Of a stretch of DNA of 64,000 nucleotides, positions 34,020-43,834 are shown piece by piece. The stretch is from an uncultured Alphaproteobacteria bacterium (GTDB lineage: Bacteria > Pseudomonadota > Alphaproteobacteria > HIMB59 > GCA-002718135), in the NCBI GenBank assembly GCA_902621855.1, contig CACNNQ010000001.1, positions 248,001 through 312,000 on the forward strand. The letters run 5' to 3'. A program made the translations under genes and the position numbers. Every line of letters begins with the position of its first letter. The stretch's first letter is position 1. The notes beneath the pieces were generated by a model, which had not been told where the DNA came from, searched no databases, and saw only the letters and a list, made by a program, of their open reading frames with translations.

Positions 34020-35299
34020 AAATTATCAAATTAAATAATAAACATTCACATATTAAATTAAAAAATATTTTAGATAATAGAAATACTATTAGGAATGAAA
34101 AATTAACATTAAATGTTAAAAATATAATTAATAATGTAAAAATAAATGGTGATACGGCTTTATATAAATATGCAAAAAAATTTGATAAAATTTCAGTTAA
34201 AAGGAATCAACTTAAATTAAATCTCAATTATAAAATATCAAATTTATCTGTTGATATAAATATATTAAAAAGTTTTAGACTTGCTATTAAAAACATTACT
34301 AAATTTCATAAACTACAGTACCCTTCAAATATAATAAAAAAAGAAAATAATATTATTTTGCAGTCACAATGGAAAGCAATTGACTCAGTCGGGTTATACG
34401 TACCAGGAGGTAAGGCTTTTTACCCTTCTTCACTAATAATGAATGTTGTACCTGCTAAAATTGCTGGTGTTAAAAGAATAGTTTGTGTGACTCCGCCTTC
34501 AAAAGAAATTAATCATTATTTTCTAGCTCTAATCAAAGAACTCAAAATTGATGAAGTATATTTTGTTGGTGGTGCTCAAGCAATAGCAGCCTTGGCGATA
34601 GGTACCAAAACAATTAAACCAGTTAATAAGATATTCGGACCCGGAAATGCTTTCGTAGCAGAGGCTAAAAGACAATTATTTGGAAAAGTTGGTATTGATC
34701 TTATTGCTGGTCCATCAGAAATTGTTGTTGTCGCTAATAAAAATAATAATCCAAAATGGGTAGCTTCAGATCTAATCGCCCAAGCAGAGCATGATGCTAA
34801 TGCGCAATCTATATTAATAACTGATAATACAAAGTTTGCTGATTTGGTTCTTCTAGAAGTAAAAAAATTATCTCAATTGAGTCAAAAAAAACAAATCATT
34901 GAAAAGAGCCTATCTACAAATGGCATAGTTTTAATTGTTAATAATATAAATGAATGCTCTAATGTAATTAATGAAATTGCCCCTGAGCATTTACACATTC
35001 AAATTAAATCATATAAGAAATTACTTTCTAAAATAAACAATGCTGGAGGAATATTTTTAGGAGAATATTCAACTGAAGCATTTGGAGATTATATTGTTGG
35101 AACAAACCATGTATTACCTACTTCTGGCGCAGCAAAGTTCTCATCAGGTTTAGGCGTTCTAGATTTTATGAAAAGAAATTCTATTGTTCAAATAAATTCA
35201 AAATCATTTGATAAACTCAAACAAGATACTATTAATATGTCTAGCATAGAAGGACTCGATGCGCACAAAATGTCAGTTAAAATTAGACAAAAGAATTAA
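34016..35299 (+). CDS. hisD: Histidinol dehydrogenase
   Basis: The zinc enzyme carries out the last two oxidations of histidine synthesis. The 427-residue protein has VGLYVPGGKAFYPSSLIMNVVPAKIAGV, VNKIFGPGNAFVAEAKRQLFG, AGPSEIVVVA and the zinc-site stretch AQAEHDANAQS. It also has IAPEHLHIQ and FGDYIVGTNHVLPTSGAAKFSSGL. It is coupled to hisG by a four-base overlap and followed by infA after 33 bases. Confidence 0.96.
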   Translation: MKIIKLNNKHSHIKLKNILDNRNTIRNEKLTLNVKNIINNVKINGDTALYKYAKKFDKISVKRNQLKLNLNYKISNLSVDINILKSFRLAIKNITKFHKLQYPSNIIKKENNIILQSQWKAIDSVGLYVPGGKAFYPSSLIMNVVPAKIAGVKRIVCVTPPSKEINHYFLALIKELKIDEVYFVGGAQAIAALAIGTKTIKPVNKIFGPGNAFVAEAKRQLFGKVGIDLIAGPSEIVVVANKNNNPKWVASDLIAQAEHDANAQSILITDNTKFADLVLLEVKKLSQLSQKKQIIEKSLSTNGIVLIVNNINECSNVINEIAPEHLHIQIKSYKKLLSKINNAGGIFLGEYSTEAFGDYIVGTNHVLPTSGAAKFSSGLGVLDFMKRNSIVQINSKSFDKLKQDTINMSSIEGLDAHKMSVKIRQKN

Positions 35300-35332
35300 A
35301 TTTAATTATATGAAGAATAAAAAAGGATTTTA

Positions 35333-35551
35333 ATGCCAAAAGAGGGATCAATTGAATTTCAAGGGGTTGTATTAGAATTACTTCCCAATGCAATGTTTAA
35401 GGTTAAATTAGAAAACGATCACGAGATCTTAGCTCATTCATCAGGTAAAATGAGAAAAAATAGAATAAGAGTATTAGCTGGTGACAAAGTAACAGTGGAA
35501 ATGACTCCTTATGACTTAACTAAGGGTCGCATTACCTTTAGATGGAAATAA
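35333..35551 (+). CDS. infA: Translation initiation factor IF-1
   Basis: The 72-residue OB-fold protein binds the ribosomal A site during initiation. The sequence is typical: [28 protein letters not shown], then [34 protein letters not shown]. It ends overlapping the yacG start by ten bases. Confidence 0.97.
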   Translation: MPKEGSIEFQGVVLELLPNAMFKVKLENDHEILAHSSGKMRKNRIRVLAGDKVTVEMTPYDLTKGRITFRWK

Positions 35552-35721
35552 AAAATATTAAAAAAAAAATATTATCATTGAAAAAAAAGATTAAGTGTCC
35601 AGTTTGTAAAAAACTTGCTAACGAACCTTTTATACCATTTTGTTCTAAAAAATGTGCAAGTATTGATCTCATGAAGTGGTTAAATGATGAATATCAAACA
35701 AAAATAAAAACTGACGAATAA
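35542..35721 (+). CDS. yacG: DNA gyrase inhibitor YacG (zinc-binding)
   Basis: The ORF track misses this 59-residue gene. The product has the YacG pattern [35 protein letters not shown], with four zinc-ligand cysteines (CxxC and CxxxC). YacG proteins bind GyrB and inhibit gyrase. The ATG at 35542 overlaps infA by ten bases; an in-frame TTG twelve codons later is an alternative start. The infA, yacG and tRNA-Phe neighbourhood is typical of alphaproteobacteria. Confidence 0.85.
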   Translation: MEIKNIKKKILSLKKKIKCPVCKKLANEPFIPFCSKKCASIDLMKWLNDEYQTKIKTDE

Positions 35722-35773
35722 TCGAAATATTTAATTGAATATAAACTCAAAACACTTTATCAGTTTATTTAAT

Positions 35774-35849
<76 letters not shown>

Positions 35850-35907
35850 TAAATTAAGTAAATATACTTCATAAAAATTTAAATCTGTTTAAATAGTTAT
35901 TTAGTTT

Positions 35908-36804
35908 ATGTCTAAAAATAAAATAATTGTTAGCTCATGCGATATTAAATATTTTCCACTTCTTAAGGAGTTATTTTTATCATTAAAAAAAAATGACATT
36001 TTAAATGAATATGAGTTCGCTGTGCTTGACACAGGAATGAGTGAAGATCAATTAACATATTTAAGAGATAATAAAATTTTATTAAAAAAAGCCATATGGA
36101 ATGCGCAGGTATCTAGTTATAAAATATTAGGAAGAGATCATCTCAAAACTCAAGTAGCAAGAGCTTTTTTACCTGATTATTTTGAAAATTACAAAGTGTA
36201 TATTTGGTTAGATGCTGATGTTTGGATTAATGATGCTAATTCGTTTTATCTATATGAAAAAGGAGCTTTAAAAGATTGTTTAACAATAACTCCTCAAGCA
36301 GATAGGGCTTATTTTAATAATGCAAATGTTGAATGGTTTCTTAATTTTCCTATTAAAGTAAAAACAATTAACTTTAAAAATATTAAAAGATCAATTTCAA
36401 GCTTTTTAGCAAAAAAATATGCTTTTTATTCAACATTAAATGCTGGTGCCTATGCAATTAGTTCTAAAAAAGAAATTTGGAATTGTTTTCAAAAAAATGT
36501 AAAACTAGCTGCAAAAAAAGGAAGAATTTTTGGCACTGATCAGGTAGCTCTTGCACTAAGTGTTCATGAAGACAAGATACCTACAGAATTTCTCCCAGCA
36601 TATTGTAATTGGATGTGTGAATTCCACTTACCTATTTTTGATCAAAAAAATAATAAGTTTGTTGAGCCATATTTGCCTCATCATCCATTAGCTTTAATTC
36701 ATTTAGCAGGTTTGGATGATATACGTGCCGATAAAAATATTACAGTTGAAATAAAGAATATTGATGGAAAAATATTACATAAATCATTGAGGTTTGATGT
36801 TTAA
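35908..36804 (+). CDS. Putative glycosyltransferase (GT8-like, DxD motif)
   Basis: The 298-residue cytosolic protein looks like a GT-A fold sugar transferase. An N-terminal KIIVSSCDIKYFPLLKELFLSLKK is followed by the metal/nucleotide-sugar motif VYIWLDADVWIND (about residue 105). Later come TLNAGAYAIS, RIFGTDQVALAL and HHPLALIHLAG, where GT8-type enzymes have acceptor and His ligands. The acceptor is unknown. It overlaps the first ABC permease gene by eight bases, an unusual neighbour. Confidence 0.65.
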   Translation: MSKNKIIVSSCDIKYFPLLKELFLSLKKNDILNEYEFAVLDTGMSEDQLTYLRDNKILLKKAIWNAQVSSYKILGRDHLKTQVARAFLPDYFENYKVYIWLDADVWINDANSFYLYEKGALKDCLTITPQADRAYFNNANVEWFLNFPIKVKTINFKNIKRSISSFLAKKYAFYSTLNAGAYAISSKKEIWNCFQKNVKLAAKKGRIFGTDQVALALSVHEDKIPTEFLPAYCNWMCEFHLPIFDQKNNKFVEPYLPHHPLALIHLAGLDDIRADKNITVEIKNIDGKILHKSLRFDV

Positions 36805-37504
36805 ATTTGATAAACTAGTATTTGGAGATTCAGGATGGGGTGATGAATTTTTAATTGCTACATTAATGACTTTATTAGTCAGTATATTATCTATGGGTTT
36901 AGGTCTTTTCTTGGCCATAATTACTGTATGGGCAAAAATAGTTCAAAACAGAATTACTAGGTTTATAGCAAATTTTTATACGACAGTAATTAGGGGTGTT
37001 CCTGAATTATTAGTAATTTATTTAATTTTCTTTGGTGGCAATGCTGTTGTTATGAGTATCGCTAAAGTATTTGGTTATAATAAGTATATTGAACTTAATG
37101 CGCTTACAATTGCAACAATAGCTATTGCTGTAATATCAGCAACATATTCTAGTGAAGTGTTGAGAGCTGCTTATTTATCAATATCCAAAGGTCAAATAGA
37201 GGCAGCAAGATCACTGGGCATGAATAAATTTAGCATTTTTTTTAAAATTATTTCACCTCAAGTAATAAGACATGCCTTACCAGGAATAGGAAATGTATGG
37301 CAAATAACTCTCAAAGATACATCTCTAATTTCTGTAACGGGACTTGTTGAAATTATGCGTCAATCTAGAATATCTTCTAACGTTGAGCATTCACCTTTAA
37401 CTTTCTTAATAACAGCCGCAATCTTGTATTTATCTTTAACAACCATCTCTGGCAGAGTTTTTAAAACGCTAGAAGTAAATTATTCAAAAGGATTTTCGAC
37501 ATGA
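36797..37504 (+). CDS. Amino-acid-type ABC transporter permease (HisQ-like)
   Basis: The 235-residue inner-membrane permease belongs to the polar-amino-acid family. I start at ATG 36797 (MFKFDKLVFGDSGWGDEFL), which has a GAGG about five bases upstream. It has about five helices, the TTVIRGVPELLVIYLIFFGG segment typical of HisQ/GlnP proteins, and the EAA loop EAARSLGMNKFSIFFKIISPQ. It overlaps the second permease by four bases. No binding protein or ATPase is adjacent, so those partners must be elsewhere or shared. Confidence 0.85.
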   Translation: MFKFDKLVFGDSGWGDEFLIATLMTLLVSILSMGLGLFLAIITVWAKIVQNRITRFIANFYTTVIRGVPELLVIYLIFFGGNAVVMSIAKVFGYNKYIELNALTIATIAIAVISATYSSEVLRAAYLSISKGQIEAARSLGMNKFSIFFKIISPQVIRHALPGIGNVWQITLKDTSLISVTGLVEIMRQSRISSNVEHSPLTFLITAAILYLSLTTISGRVFKTLEVNYSKGFST

Positions 37505-38211
37505 TTGAATTTTTAAATAGTATTCAAAATTCTCTAATTTATAAAAATTTCTTTTTGGTCCTATCTGGCTTAGATAATACAATTTTATTATTATTAATTT
37601 CATTACCACTTGGTTTTGTTTTAGCATTATTATTTGCTCTAGCAAGAGTTTCTAAAATTACATTATTATCAAAAACAATTGCTAGTTACATTTTTGTCAT
37701 TAGAGGAACCCCTTTACTTGTTCAAATATATTTAATTTATTTTGGTTTAGGTTCTATAAAATTTATTAGAGAAAGTTTTTTGTGGTATGCATTAAAAGAA
37801 CCTTTTTGGTGCGGGGTAATCGCACTTACAATTAATACTGTTGCATATGGAGCAGAAATTTTTCGAGGTGGCATTCAATCAATTGAAAAAAGTCAGGTTG
37901 AATCAGGTTTATCACTAGGATTTGGAAAATTTTCACTTTTAAGAAAAATTATACTACCTATAGCTATACGAAAAGTTTTACCATCCTACGGTAACGAATT
38001 AATACTAATGGTTAAAGCAACCTCCTTAGTTAGTCTTACAACTTACATGGAAATGACAGGTATCGCAAGAAAGATAATGGCTAAAACATTTGCGCCAGTA
38101 GAAGCATTTATTGCTGCAGGTATACTTTATCTATTTTTAAATTTTTTAATGGTACAATTCGTTAAATATTTAGAATGGAAATATAATCCACACTTAAGAT
38201 TAAATAATTAA
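37501..38211 (+). CDS. Amino-acid-type ABC transporter permease (HisM-like)
   Basis: The 236-residue partner of the preceding permease has the family segment FVIRGTPLLVQIYLIYFGLG. The EAA loop SGLSLGFGKFSLLRKIILPIA and the terminal VKYLEWKYNPHLR tail, typical of HisM/OccM, follow. ATGA overlap with the upstream gene indicates coupled synthesis. The last four bases overlap the convergent cytochrome gene. The substrate (basic amino acid, opine-like or other) is not predictable. Confidence 0.86.
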   Translation: MIEFLNSIQNSLIYKNFFLVLSGLDNTILLLLISLPLGFVLALLFALARVSKITLLSKTIASYIFVIRGTPLLVQIYLIYFGLGSIKFIRESFLWYALKEPFWCGVIALTINTVAYGAEIFRGGIQSIEKSQVESGLSLGFGKFSLLRKIILPIAIRKVLPSYGNELILMVKATSLVSLTTYMEMTGIARKIMAKTFAPVEAFIAAGILYLFLNFLMVQFVKYLEWKYNPHLRLNN

Positions 38212-38657
38212 TTTCTAAACTTTTTGTGACATGCCCCACAATTTGCTGACATTACTTTAAAAGCATCATTTAGCATTTCACTATCTTCTAATTCAGCACT
38301 AAGTGAAATCATTTCAATATCACTAACAAACTTATCGTTTAATTCATTAAAAGTTTCTCTATCATTCCATATTTCTTCACTAGCTCCTTTGTGCTGACTG
38401 CCTTCAGGATAGTGATCTTTAAATTCCGATGCTGCGTGTAACAAAGTTTCATTTAATTCAAGAATTGCTTCATAATCATTAGTTTTTAATAATCTAAATA
38501 TTTTAGATGACGTACTTTTAACTTTTTGCATTAAAGCCATTCTATTATTAACGATCTCTTCAAGAGATTTATCTTCTAAAGTTACTTTATGACCCATCAA
38601 AATGGTAGGCATAATCAAAAATATTGCTATGAGTACAATTTTAAAGCGTGTAGCCAT
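38208..38657 (-). CDS. Cytochrome c' (class II c-type cytochrome)
   Basis: The 149-residue periplasmic haem protein has an N-terminal signal (FKIVLIAIFLIMPTILMG). A four-helix bundle follows, and the single haem site CGACHKKFRN is at the very C-terminus, the hallmark of cytochrome c'. The family binds NO and CO and may protect against nitrosative stress. Its start lies 17 bases inside the end of the iolE-like gene, so the two are co-transcribed, although their functions are not obviously linked. Confidence 0.87.
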   Translation of the reverse strand: MATRFKIVLIAIFLIMPTILMGHKVTLEDKSLEEIVNNRMALMQKVKSTSSKIFRLLKTNDYEAILELNETLLHAASEFKDHYPEGSQHKGASEEIWNDRETFNELNDKFVSDIEMISLSAELEDSEMLNDAFKVMSANCGACHKKFRN

Positions 38658-39534
38658 TTTTTCTTAATGTAGATGAAAGGTAATTATATCCAATTTTAGC
38701 ATATTCAAGTGGGTTAGCTTTTTTAGGATCCTGTTCAGCTTCAATTATGAGCCATTTTTGATACTTTTCTTCAAATAATATTTTAATTAATGGTCCATAA
38801 TCAATGCATCCATCTCCTGGAACAGTGAAAACACCATCTAAAAAAGACTCTCTAAAACTTAAGTCATCTTTAATTGATTTTAAAAAAACATCTTTTCTAA
38901 TATCTTTACAATGAACATGGTTAATTCGAGAAATATAATTTTTTAATACTCTTTCGTAATTTGCTTCGGCAAACATTAAGTGTCCAGTATCATAAAGCAA
39001 AAATGTATTTTGATTTGTTATATCCATAAATCGATTTACATCTTCCTCAGATTGTATAATAGTTCCCATATGCTCATGATACGACATTGGCATTCCTTCA
39101 TCCATCAGCATATTAGATAATTCACTGATTTTTTTGCAATAGCTATCCCATTCATCTTTTTCCAGTATTGGCCTTTTACTAAGAGCCTTTGATTGATCAC
39201 CTTGGATTGATCCAGATACATCAGCAAAAACAAAAACATCTGCATTTATTAATTTTAATAAATTTAAATGATCTTGAAGTGCTAACCATTCTTCTTTAAC
39301 ACTTCTTCTTCTTAATAATGCTCCATACCAACCACCTGGCATTTTTAAATTAAATTTTTCTAAAAGATATTTTGTAATTCCTGGGTTTCTTGGAAATTTT
39401 CCACCTAATTCAATACCTGTAAACCCGGATATGCTTGCATCCTCTAAACATTTTTCAATAGGGGTGTCACCTCCAAGTTCTGGCATATCATCATTACTCC
39501 AGGCAATTGGGGCAATACCAAGTTTAATTTTCAT
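38641..39534 (-). CDS. iolE: Myo-inosose-2 dehydratase-like sugar isomerase/epimerase
   Basis: The 297-residue TIM barrel opens with LGIAPIAWSNDDMPELGGDTPIEKCLEDA, highly typical of IolE, which dehydrates 2-keto-myo-inositol. Metal-site motifs include MSYHEHMGTIIQS, FLLYDTGHLMFAEANY, NHVHCKDIRKDVF, VPGDGCIDYGPL and LIIEAEQDPKKANP. No other iol genes are in the window. The ThuB-like Gfo/Idh/MocA enzyme belongs to the same superfamily as inositol dehydrogenase but lies in a different operon. IolE is the best match; a related isomerase is possible. Confidence 0.85.
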   Translation of the reverse strand: MKIKLGIAPIAWSNDDMPELGGDTPIEKCLEDASISGFTGIELGGKFPRNPGITKYLLEKFNLKMPGGWYGALLRRRSVKEEWLALQDHLNLLKLINADVFVFADVSGSIQGDQSKALSKRPILEKDEWDSYCKKISELSNMLMDEGMPMSYHEHMGTIIQSEEDVNRFMDITNQNTFLLYDTGHLMFAEANYERVLKNYISRINHVHCKDIRKDVFLKSIKDDLSFRESFLDGVFTVPGDGCIDYGPLIKILFEEKYQKWLIIEAEQDPKKANPLEYAKIGYNYLSSTLRKNGYTL

Positions 39535-39577
39535 GAAGTTTTACTTATTTCATGATAGATCAAAAATAAAGATAAAA

Positions 39578-40399
39578 ATGAACATTTTATTAATTGATGG
39601 AAATGAAAAAGAAGCCTCAGATAGGTACACAAAATTGGGTATGGATACTCAGTTTCAAGTATACGAAAACATTTTAAAAAAATATTCTAATTCTAAAATA
39701 AATGTAACTACAATTCATCCCGCTATTAACGATAATTATCTTCCTTTAGGCATAAGTCTCGATGACTTCGAAGCAGTTGCTTGGACAGGTAGTCTACTTA
39801 ACATATACAATATGACGAAATCTATTACTAATCAAATAGAGCTAGCTAAAGAATTATTTAAAAGAAAGAATAAAATATTTGGAAGTTGTTGGGGGCTTCA
39901 GGTTTTAGTTACTGCTGCCGGAGGAAAAGTAAGAAAAAATCCAAATGGACTTGAAGCAGTTTTAGCCAAAAATATTGTATTAAATCAAGATGGCCAAATT
40001 CATCCTATGTACAAGAACAAAAAAAAATCATTTAATGCCCTTTGTTGGCATTATGATGAAGCAGAAAATCTTCCTAAAGAAACAAAAGTTTTAGCTTCTA
40101 ATAAGTTTAGTCAATATCAATCTATAAGCTTTGATATAAACCAATCAAGTGTCTGGGCAGTACAATATCATCCAGAATTTAATTCTAAATGGATGGCTGG
40201 ATTAATGGAAATGAGAAAAGATATTTTGTTGGAAGAAAAAGTATATCAAAATTTATCAGAGTTCGAAAAAGAGAAGATGATTTTACAAAATCCCTATAAT
40301 TTTGAAAAAAAAGAAATACAAATATATGATGATGTAGTTGATGATGAAATCCATTCTTTAGAACTTTCAAATTGGTTAAATCTTAATAAAAATTATTGA
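39578..40399 (+). CDS. Class I glutamine amidotransferase domain protein
   Basis: I start at ATG 39578 (MNILLIDGNEKEASDRYTKLG); the ORF-track version begins 49 codons earlier inside the divergent iolE gene. The 273-residue protein has the nucleophile elbow FGSCWGLQVLVTAAGG and the catalytic His in AVQYHPEFNSKW, as in GMP-synthase-type glutaminase domains. It has no synthetase domain. Such stand-alone proteins may hydrolyse gamma-glutamyl compounds or work with an unlinked partner. Its end overlaps convergent glpK by 17 bases. Confidence 0.8.
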   Translation: MNILLIDGNEKEASDRYTKLGMDTQFQVYENILKKYSNSKINVTTIHPAINDNYLPLGISLDDFEAVAWTGSLLNIYNMTKSITNQIELAKELFKRKNKIFGSCWGLQVLVTAAGGKVRKNPNGLEAVLAKNIVLNQDGQIHPMYKNKKKSFNALCWHYDEAENLPKETKVLASNKFSQYQSISFDINQSSVWAVQYHPEFNSKWMAGLMEMRKDILLEEKVYQNLSEFEKEKMILQNPYNFEKKEIQIYDDVVDDEIHSLELSNWLNLNKNY

Positions 40400-41864
40400 C
40401 AGTGTTGATAATTAATTTCCATTTTCTAACATTAGATTTGGAGATGGATTTACTAATATTTGCTTTTACGATTTTATTTTTTTTCCAAAGTTTATTGATT
40501 TGGCTTGTACTATTTAAATATCCGGATTGAATAGCTGCAAGATATGCAGCACCTAGAGAAGTAGTTTCTACATTATTTGGCCTAATGATTTTTATTTGAG
40601 AGACATTTGCCAAACTTTGAAGAAAACTATTATTTTTTACCATACCTCCATCAACTCGAATTTCGCTAATCTTTATTTTAGAATCTTTTTCCATACATTC
40701 AATTAATTCATAGGTTTGAAAAGATAGACTATCTAGTGATGCTTTGATAATATCTTCTTTAGAAGTTTTTCTGGTTATGCCAAAAAATGTTCCTCTTGCA
40801 TTAGGGTTCCAATACGGTGCGCCAAGTCCAGTCAAGGCCGGAACAAAATATAAATTCTCATCTTTATTAGCTTTTTTATACAGTTTATCAGTTTCACCAG
40901 TATCTTTTATAAGTTTTAAATTATCCCGAAGCCATTGTATTACAGAACCTGCTACAAAAATACTTCCTTCATAACAAAACATTTTTTTACCATTTATTTT
41001 AAAAGCAACAGTTGTAAGCAGTCTATTCTTTGATAATTTAAATTTTTCACCAATATTCATGAGAAGAAAACAGCCTGTACCATAAGTACTTTTTGATTGT
41101 CCTTTTATAAAACAAGCTTGCCCAATTGTTGCAGATTGTTGATCTCCAGCCATCCCTCCGATAGGTATTTCATTACCAAATAATTTAGTAGAGCCAAAAT
41201 CAAATGTATTTTCAACTACAGTTGGTAAAATTTTCTTTGGAATATTTAATATTTTTAATATTTCGTCTGACCATTTTTCTTTTTGAGAATCAAAAATCAT
41301 AGTTCGTGAAGCATTTGATATATCTGTTAAGTGAGATTTTCCATTAGTCAAATTCCATAACAGCCAGGTATCTATAGTTCCAAAAAGTAAATTATTACTC
41401 TTTAAATTCTTCTTTACTTCCTTTACGTTATCGATAATCCATTTAATTTTAGTTCCTGAAAAATAAGGATCAACTTCTAAACCCGTGATTTTTTGTATCT
41501 TTTTATTAATTCCTTGCTTCTTTAACTTTTCACATAGTTTAGTTGTTCTTCTATCTTGCCAGACTATTGCTCTGTAAATCGGTGTTCCAGTTTTTTTATT
41601 CCATAAAACTGTTGTTTCTCGTTGATTTGTAATTCCAATTGAAATTATATTTTTCGAAATCAACTTATTTTTTTTTAGTATTTTTGCAATTAGATTTTTT
41701 ACATCGTTCCAAATTTCTGTCGCATCATGTTCTACCCATCCTTCGTTTGGGAAAAATTGCATAAATTCTTTTTGAATAATATCAAAAATTTTAAAATGTT
41801 TATCGTAAAGTACAATCCTCGAACTTGTTGTGCCTTGATCTATTACCAAAAAATACTTATTCAT
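40383..41864 (-). CDS. glpK: Glycerol kinase
   Basis: The enzyme phosphorylates glycerol to sn-glycerol-3-phosphate, the substrate of the GlpD in this window. The 493-residue FGGY kinase has the N-terminal ATP site IDQGTTSSRIVLYDKHF, NEGWVEHDATEIW, GITNQRETTVLWNKKTG, GGMAGDQQSATIGQ, the glycerol-site region FVPALTGLGAPYWNPNARG and VDGGMVKNNSFLQ. It ends three bases before parE on the same strand and is not next to glpD or a transporter. Confidence 0.95.
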   Translation of the reverse strand: MNKYFLVIDQGTTSSRIVLYDKHFKIFDIIQKEFMQFFPNEGWVEHDATEIWNDVKNLIAKILKKNKLISKNIISIGITNQRETTVLWNKKTGTPIYRAIVWQDRRTTKLCEKLKKQGINKKIQKITGLEVDPYFSGTKIKWIIDNVKEVKKNLKSNNLLFGTIDTWLLWNLTNGKSHLTDISNASRTMIFDSQKEKWSDEILKILNIPKKILPTVVENTFDFGSTKLFGNEIPIGGMAGDQQSATIGQACFIKGQSKSTYGTGCFLLMNIGEKFKLSKNRLLTTVAFKINGKKMFCYEGSIFVAGSVIQWLRDNLKLIKDTGETDKLYKKANKDENLYFVPALTGLGAPYWNPNARGTFFGITRKTSKEDIIKASLDSLSFQTYELIECMEKDSKIKISEIRVDGGMVKNNSFLQSLANVSQIKIIRPNNVETTSLGAAYLAAIQSGYLNSTSQINKLWKKNKIVKANISKSISKSNVRKWKLIINTVNNFY

Positions 41865-41867
41865 TAA

Positions 41868-43802
41868 TTAGATATCTACGCTATCAATAAAATTAGCATT
41901 ATTTTGAATAAATTTAAAACGTAACTCCGCTTGTTTTCCCATTAAGGTTTCAAATAAATTTTCTGTATTTTTCAAATCTTTTTTAGCTTTTTCAGAATTG
42001 ATTAATATTAGATTTCTTTTATTTTGATCCATTGTTGTCTCTTTTAATTGATCAGATGGCATTTCGCCTAATCCCTTAAATCTTGTAATGTTGTAATTGT
42101 CAGACTTAAATTCTCTCTCAATTAATTTATTTTTCTCTTTTTCATCATATGCATAAAAAATTTTATTTTTGTTATAAATTTTGAATAAAGGCGGCATTGC
42201 AAGATAGAGTTTATTTTCGTCAATTAAACTTTTCATATATTTATAAAAAAAAGTTATAAGTAGAGTTGCTATATGTGATCCATCCACATCTGCATCTGTC
42301 ATTAATATGATTTTTTCATAACGAAGTTTTGAAATATCAAAATTTTTACCTATACCACAACCTAAAGATTGAATTAGATTTTGTATTTCATTATTATCTG
42401 CAATCTTAGATAAACCAACGTTATAAACATTTAATATTTTTCCTCTTAAAGGAAGTATTGCTTGAAATTCTCTATTTCTTGCTTGCTTAGCGGAACCTCC
42501 TGCACTGTCTCCTTCTACAATAAATATTTCTGAATTTTTTATTGATTTACTTGAGCAATCTACCAATTTACCTGGAAGACGATTTCTTTCTTTAATACTT
42601 TTTCTGTCTAACTCTTTAATTTTTGACAAATCAGTTCTCTGAAGCGCTCTTTCAATTAAATTATCTAAAAGTATTTTTGAATTCTTCTTATTGGCATTCA
42701 ACCATAATAAAAATTCTTGTTGTGTTTTTGTTTCAATTTCTTTTTGTAAATTTGGCATTATTATTCTTTTTTTTGTTTGCCCTTCAAAACTTGGATCATT
42801 AATGAAAATGGAAATAATAACGTTAGAGTAATCAAAAATATCACTGTTATTGATATTACTTATTTTTGAAAATTGATTTTTTTGACCGTAAAGTTTAATA
42901 GCTTTAATAATTCCATTACGAATACCATTTTCATGAGAACCACCATCTGGTGTTTCAATGGTATTACAATATGACATTAAGCTTGAAGTTTCATTTGAAT
43001 TAAATGAAATTAATGTTTCAAAGTTTTCATTATCTTTAATTTTTGATTTTAATAAAAAATTTTTGTCAAATAATTTAATGTTGTTTTTGTATTCTAATTG
43101 AAAGTAATCTTCAATTCCTCTTTTATAAAAAAAACTTTTATTGTTGGGAGTATTATCTTTTATTAATTCTTTATCAATTTTAAAGTTGATGGTTGTGCCC
43201 CCCACCAATACTGATTTCATATTTATAAAATTATATAATTTTTTTGGAACAAATTGCGTTTCTTCAAATATACTTGGATCTGGTATAAAAGAAATTTCTG
43301 TACCTCTTAATTTCTTGCTACATTTTTCAATTTTTATTTTTGTTTTAACTTTCCCTTTTGAATAATCTTGTCGATATACTTTTCCATTTTTGAAGACCTG
43401 AACATTTAACAAAGAGCTTAATGCATTTACAACAGAAATTCCAACTCCGTGCAATCCTCCCGAAGTTTTATACGCATTGCTGTTAAATTTACCACCTGCA
43501 TGAAGTGTTGTTAAGACTACTTCAAGAGCTCTTTTATTTTTATATTTTGGATGAAAATCAATAGGAATACCTCTTCCATTATCTTTTATTTTTATCGAAC
43601 CATCTTTTTTATAATGAAAAGATATATCAGTGGCGTGCCCAGCTAAAACTTCATCTATACTATTATCTAATACCTCATTAACTAAATGATGTAGTCCATC
43701 TTGGTTTGTACTTCCAATATACATTCCTGGTCTTTTACGAACAGGTTCAAGACCCTCTAGTACTTCAATATCTCTGGCATTATAAGTAGATTTTTTAGCC
43801 AC
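41868..43802 (-). CDS. parE: DNA topoisomerase IV subunit B
   Basis: ParE provides the ATPase and Toprim part of the chromosome-decatenating enzyme. I use GTG 43802 (VAKKSTYNARDIEVLEGLEPV), which gives the normal ParE start, not TTG 43817. The 644 residues show the GHKL site (EVLDNSIDEVLAG, DNGRGIPIDFHPKYK, GGLHGVGISVVNALS). The Toprim domain has VEGDSAGGSAKQARNREFQAILPLRGKILNV and MTDADVDGSHI. ALEVVLTTLHAGGKF and FHPKYK favour ParE over GyrB. Confidence 0.92.
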   Translation of the reverse strand: MAKKSTYNARDIEVLEGLEPVRKRPGMYIGSTNQDGLHHLVNEVLDNSIDEVLAGHATDISFHYKKDGSIKIKDNGRGIPIDFHPKYKNKRALEVVLTTLHAGGKFNSNAYKTSGGLHGVGISVVNALSSLLNVQVFKNGKVYRQDYSKGKVKTKIKIEKCSKKLRGTEISFIPDPSIFEETQFVPKKLYNFINMKSVLVGGTTINFKIDKELIKDNTPNNKSFFYKRGIEDYFQLEYKNNIKLFDKNFLLKSKIKDNENFETLISFNSNETSSLMSYCNTIETPDGGSHENGIRNGIIKAIKLYGQKNQFSKISNINNSDIFDYSNVIISIFINDPSFEGQTKKRIIMPNLQKEIETKTQQEFLLWLNANKKNSKILLDNLIERALQRTDLSKIKELDRKSIKERNRLPGKLVDCSSKSIKNSEIFIVEGDSAGGSAKQARNREFQAILPLRGKILNVYNVGLSKIADNNEIQNLIQSLGCGIGKNFDISKLRYEKIILMTDADVDGSHIATLLITFFYKYMKSLIDENKLYLAMPPLFKIYNKNKIFYAYDEKEKNKLIEREFKSDNYNITRFKGLGEMPSDQLKETTMDQNKRNLILINSEKAKKDLKNTENLFETLMGKQAELRFKFIQNNANFIDSVDI

Positions 43803-43834
43803 AAATATTTTTATCAAAAGTGTTGTTCTAAAAA

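Noticed and set aside
41868-43802. Assignment as GyrB
   Set aside because: The HPKYK and ALEVVLTTLHAGGKF segments and the normal ParE start sequence favour topoisomerase IV.
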